A DNA stretch of 64,000 bases. Origin: Candidatus Acidiferrum typicum (GTDB taxonomy: Bacteria; Acidobacteriota; Terriglobia; Acidiferrales; UBA7541). Position 1 is the first letter of the stretch. Every line of letters begins with the position of its first letter. The notes under the pieces were generated by a model. It was not told where the DNA came from and did no database searches. It was given only the letters and a program-made list of their open reading frames with translations. Positions 62,721 to 64,000 of this stretch are shown one piece after another. The position numbers and the translations under genes are program-made. Location: contig JAOAPV010000005.1 in the NCBI GenBank assembly GCA_025463055.1, positions 62,001 to 126,000 of the forward strand, in the 5' to 3' direction.

Positions 62721-64000
62721 ATGCTTTCTCAGTTCCGCAGAAATTCAAGATTTTGCGCGATGCTTTTCGCTCTTCTTTTTCTGCTGTCTCTTGGGGCGCC
62801 TTTCGCTGCGGCGCAGGGGCTTGACGCTGCGGCTCTGCTGAAACCGGCGACAGACACCTGGCCGACTTACAACGGAGATTATTCAGGTAAACGCTACAGC
62901 ACGCTAAACCAAATCAATGCCAGCAACGTCAACTCGCTTACGCTCGCCTGGGCTTTCCATACGCACACTGCCGTGATCAAGTCCACGCCGCTGGAAGTGA
63001 ACGGGATTCTCTATTTCTCGACGCCGGACAATGTGTGGGCGATTGACGCGCGCTTTGGGCGGCAGATCTGGCATTACCAGCGCACTTCCGAGGGCGACCA
63101 TATCGGGCACCGCGGTCTGGGAATGTACAAGAACTGGCTGTACTTCACGACTCCGGACGCGCATTTGGTTTGCCTGGACGCCAAAGATGGCAAAGTGCAT
63201 TGGGACGTGGAACTTGCGGACGTGAAGCTGGGCTATTTTTCGACAATGGCACCGCTAGTCATTCGAGATCACGTAATTGTGGGAGTCTCCGGCGATGTTA
63301 CCGATGTGCGGGGGTATCTCAAGTCCATCGATCCGGAAACAGGAAGCACGCAGTGGACCTGGTATACCGACCCCGATCCGGGTCAACCGGGCTCGGAGAC
63401 GTGGCCGAAGGACAGCGATGCGATCTTGCACGGCGGCGGCATGACGTGGATGACGGGTACTTACGATCCGGAGTTGAACTTGCTTTACTGGGGCACAGGC
63501 AATCCCAATCCTGTAATGGCCGGCGAGGGTCGTCCCGGCGACAATCTTTATACGTGTTCCATTGTGGCACTGAATCCGGATACCGGAAAACTGGTGTGGC
63601 ATTTCCAACCATCTCCGCATGACGTGCACGACTGGGACGCAGTGGAGACGCCGGTTTTGCTGGACGCCGAATACAAAGGGAAGCCGCGCAAGCTGCTGGC
63701 GCAGGCCAGCCGCAACGGGTTTTATTTTCTTCTGGATCGGACGAATGGAACGTATTTGGCAGGGGCGCCGTTTATCGATCAGACGTGGGCTACGGGACTT
63801 GACGCGCACGGACGACCGATTCCTAAACCAGACGCAGCACCGAGCCCGGACGGTACGCTGATCACACCTGGTTCGGACGGAGCGACGAACTGGATGGCCC
63901 CAAGCTTCGATCCGCAGACGAATTTGTTTTACGTTACGGCGCGGCGTGTTTTTAGCATTTACTACCTGACAGTAACGGGAAAAGCGGAAGGGTGGGGAGG
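62721..64000 (+). CDS. PQQ-dependent dehydrogenase (quinoprotein), truncated by window end
   Basis: An open frame of about 426 codons that runs off the end. The start has a Sec signal (about residues 1-32, ending AAAQ), with AGGAG five bases before the ATG. The rest is the beta-propeller of quinoprotein alcohol or glucose dehydrogenases: WPTYNGDYSGKRYSTLNQIN, VWAIDARFGRQIWHYQ, LVCLDAKDGKVHWDVEL, YWGTGNPNPV and FQPSPHDVHDWDA. A periplasmic oxidation feeding the neighbouring cytochrome c is inferred; the substrate is unknown. The lower end and any cytochrome domain lie outside the window. Confidence 0.9.
   Translation, partial: MLSQFRRNSRFCAMLFALLFLLSLGAPFAAAQGLDAAALLKPATDTWPTYNGDYSGKRYSTLNQINASNVNSLTLAWAFHTHTAVIKSTPLEVNGILYFSTPDNVWAIDARFGRQIWHYQRTSEGDHIGHRGLGMYKNWLYFTTPDAHLVCLDAKDGKVHWDVELADVKLGYFSTMAPLVIRDHVIVGVSGDVTDVRGYLKSIDPETGSTQWTWYTDPDPGQPGSETWPKDSDAILHGGGMTWMTGTYDPELNLLYWGTGNPNPVMAGEGRPGDNLYTCSIVALNPDTGKLVWHFQPSPHDVHDWDAVETPVLLDAEYKGKPRKLLAQASRNGFYFLLDRTNGTYLAGAPFIDQTWATGLDAHGRPIPKPDAAPSPDGTLITPGSDGATNWMAPSFDPQTNLFYVTARRVFSIYYLTVTGKAEGWG

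Noticed and set aside
1-64000. CRISPR array, tRNA, rRNA, transposase, prophage
   Set aside because: No regular spaced repeats, no T-loop-type sequences in spacers, no recognisable transposase or phage genes on reading both strands; a computational scan would be needed to exclude small RNAs.

Overview
The window looks like a chromosomal segment of an Acidobacteriota genome, probably of the Terriglobia/Koribacter type. The grounds are two very large MacB/FtsX-type permeases of the acidobacterial orphan-permease kind (one with a PadR regulator), a Ser/Thr kinase fused to a STAND ATPase and TPRs, two CRTAC1/UnbV-like beta-propeller proteins beside a multihaem cytochrome, a cytochrome c/PQQ dehydrogenase pair, small Cna-B-like secreted proteins, and many GTG/TTG starts. 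No tRNA, rRNA, CRISPR array, prophage or transposase was seen.

Layout. 0-4 kb: small membrane protein and a large permease, bracketed by two diverged copies of a hairpin-forming repeat. 4-10.7 kb: zinc-finger-like small protein, aldo/keto reductase + SDR pair, DUF6526 and DUF427 proteins, secreted amidohydrolase, SH3 protein, OsmC and DUF4242 proteins. 10.7-19.6 kb: kinase-STAND-TPR regulator, then a formate dehydrogenase operon (alpha-beta-gamma-fdhE) whose alpha subunit is read through an in-frame TGA as selenocysteine. 19.6-24.3 kb: FHA-GAF-SpoIIE phosphatase, aldo/keto reductase, DJ-1/PfpI protein, zinc metallopeptidase. 24.5-29.4 kb: ECF sigma/anti-sigma/DUF4097 envelope operon, NUDIX hydrolase, a LysW-like protein with a very acidic tail, two overlapping Cna-B-like secreted proteins. 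29.4-35.8 kb: Tat-exported flavoprotein, GGDEF-like membrane protein with a degenerate motif, SDR, ribulose-phosphate epimerase, Gfo/Idh/MocA oxidoreductase. 35.9-46.1 kb: MFS transporter, NarL-type two-component system and Tat-exported CRTAC1 protein with overlapping genes; then, after a terminator-like hairpin, a pentahaem cytochrome-TPR protein, an AhpD-like protein split by TGA, and a second CRTAC1 protein. 46.2-54.6 kb: complete RND efflux system with its own two-component system. 54.8-58.4 kb: orphan polysaccharide-type ABC permease, GT-C-like membrane protein, permuted NlpC/P60-like hydrolase. 58.7-64 kb: second large permease with PadR regulator and palindromic operator, then cytochrome c and a PQQ dehydrogenase running off the end.

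Most notable: the AhpD-like gene at 43846-44412 appears broken by a stop codon, but the TGA falls exactly at the second catalytic cysteine (CxxC becomes CxxU) and is followed by a perfect stem-loop whose loop sequence matches that of the formate dehydrogenase selenocysteine signal in the same window. I interpret it as a selenoprotein in an operon with the cytochrome and CRTAC1 genes, not a pseudogene.
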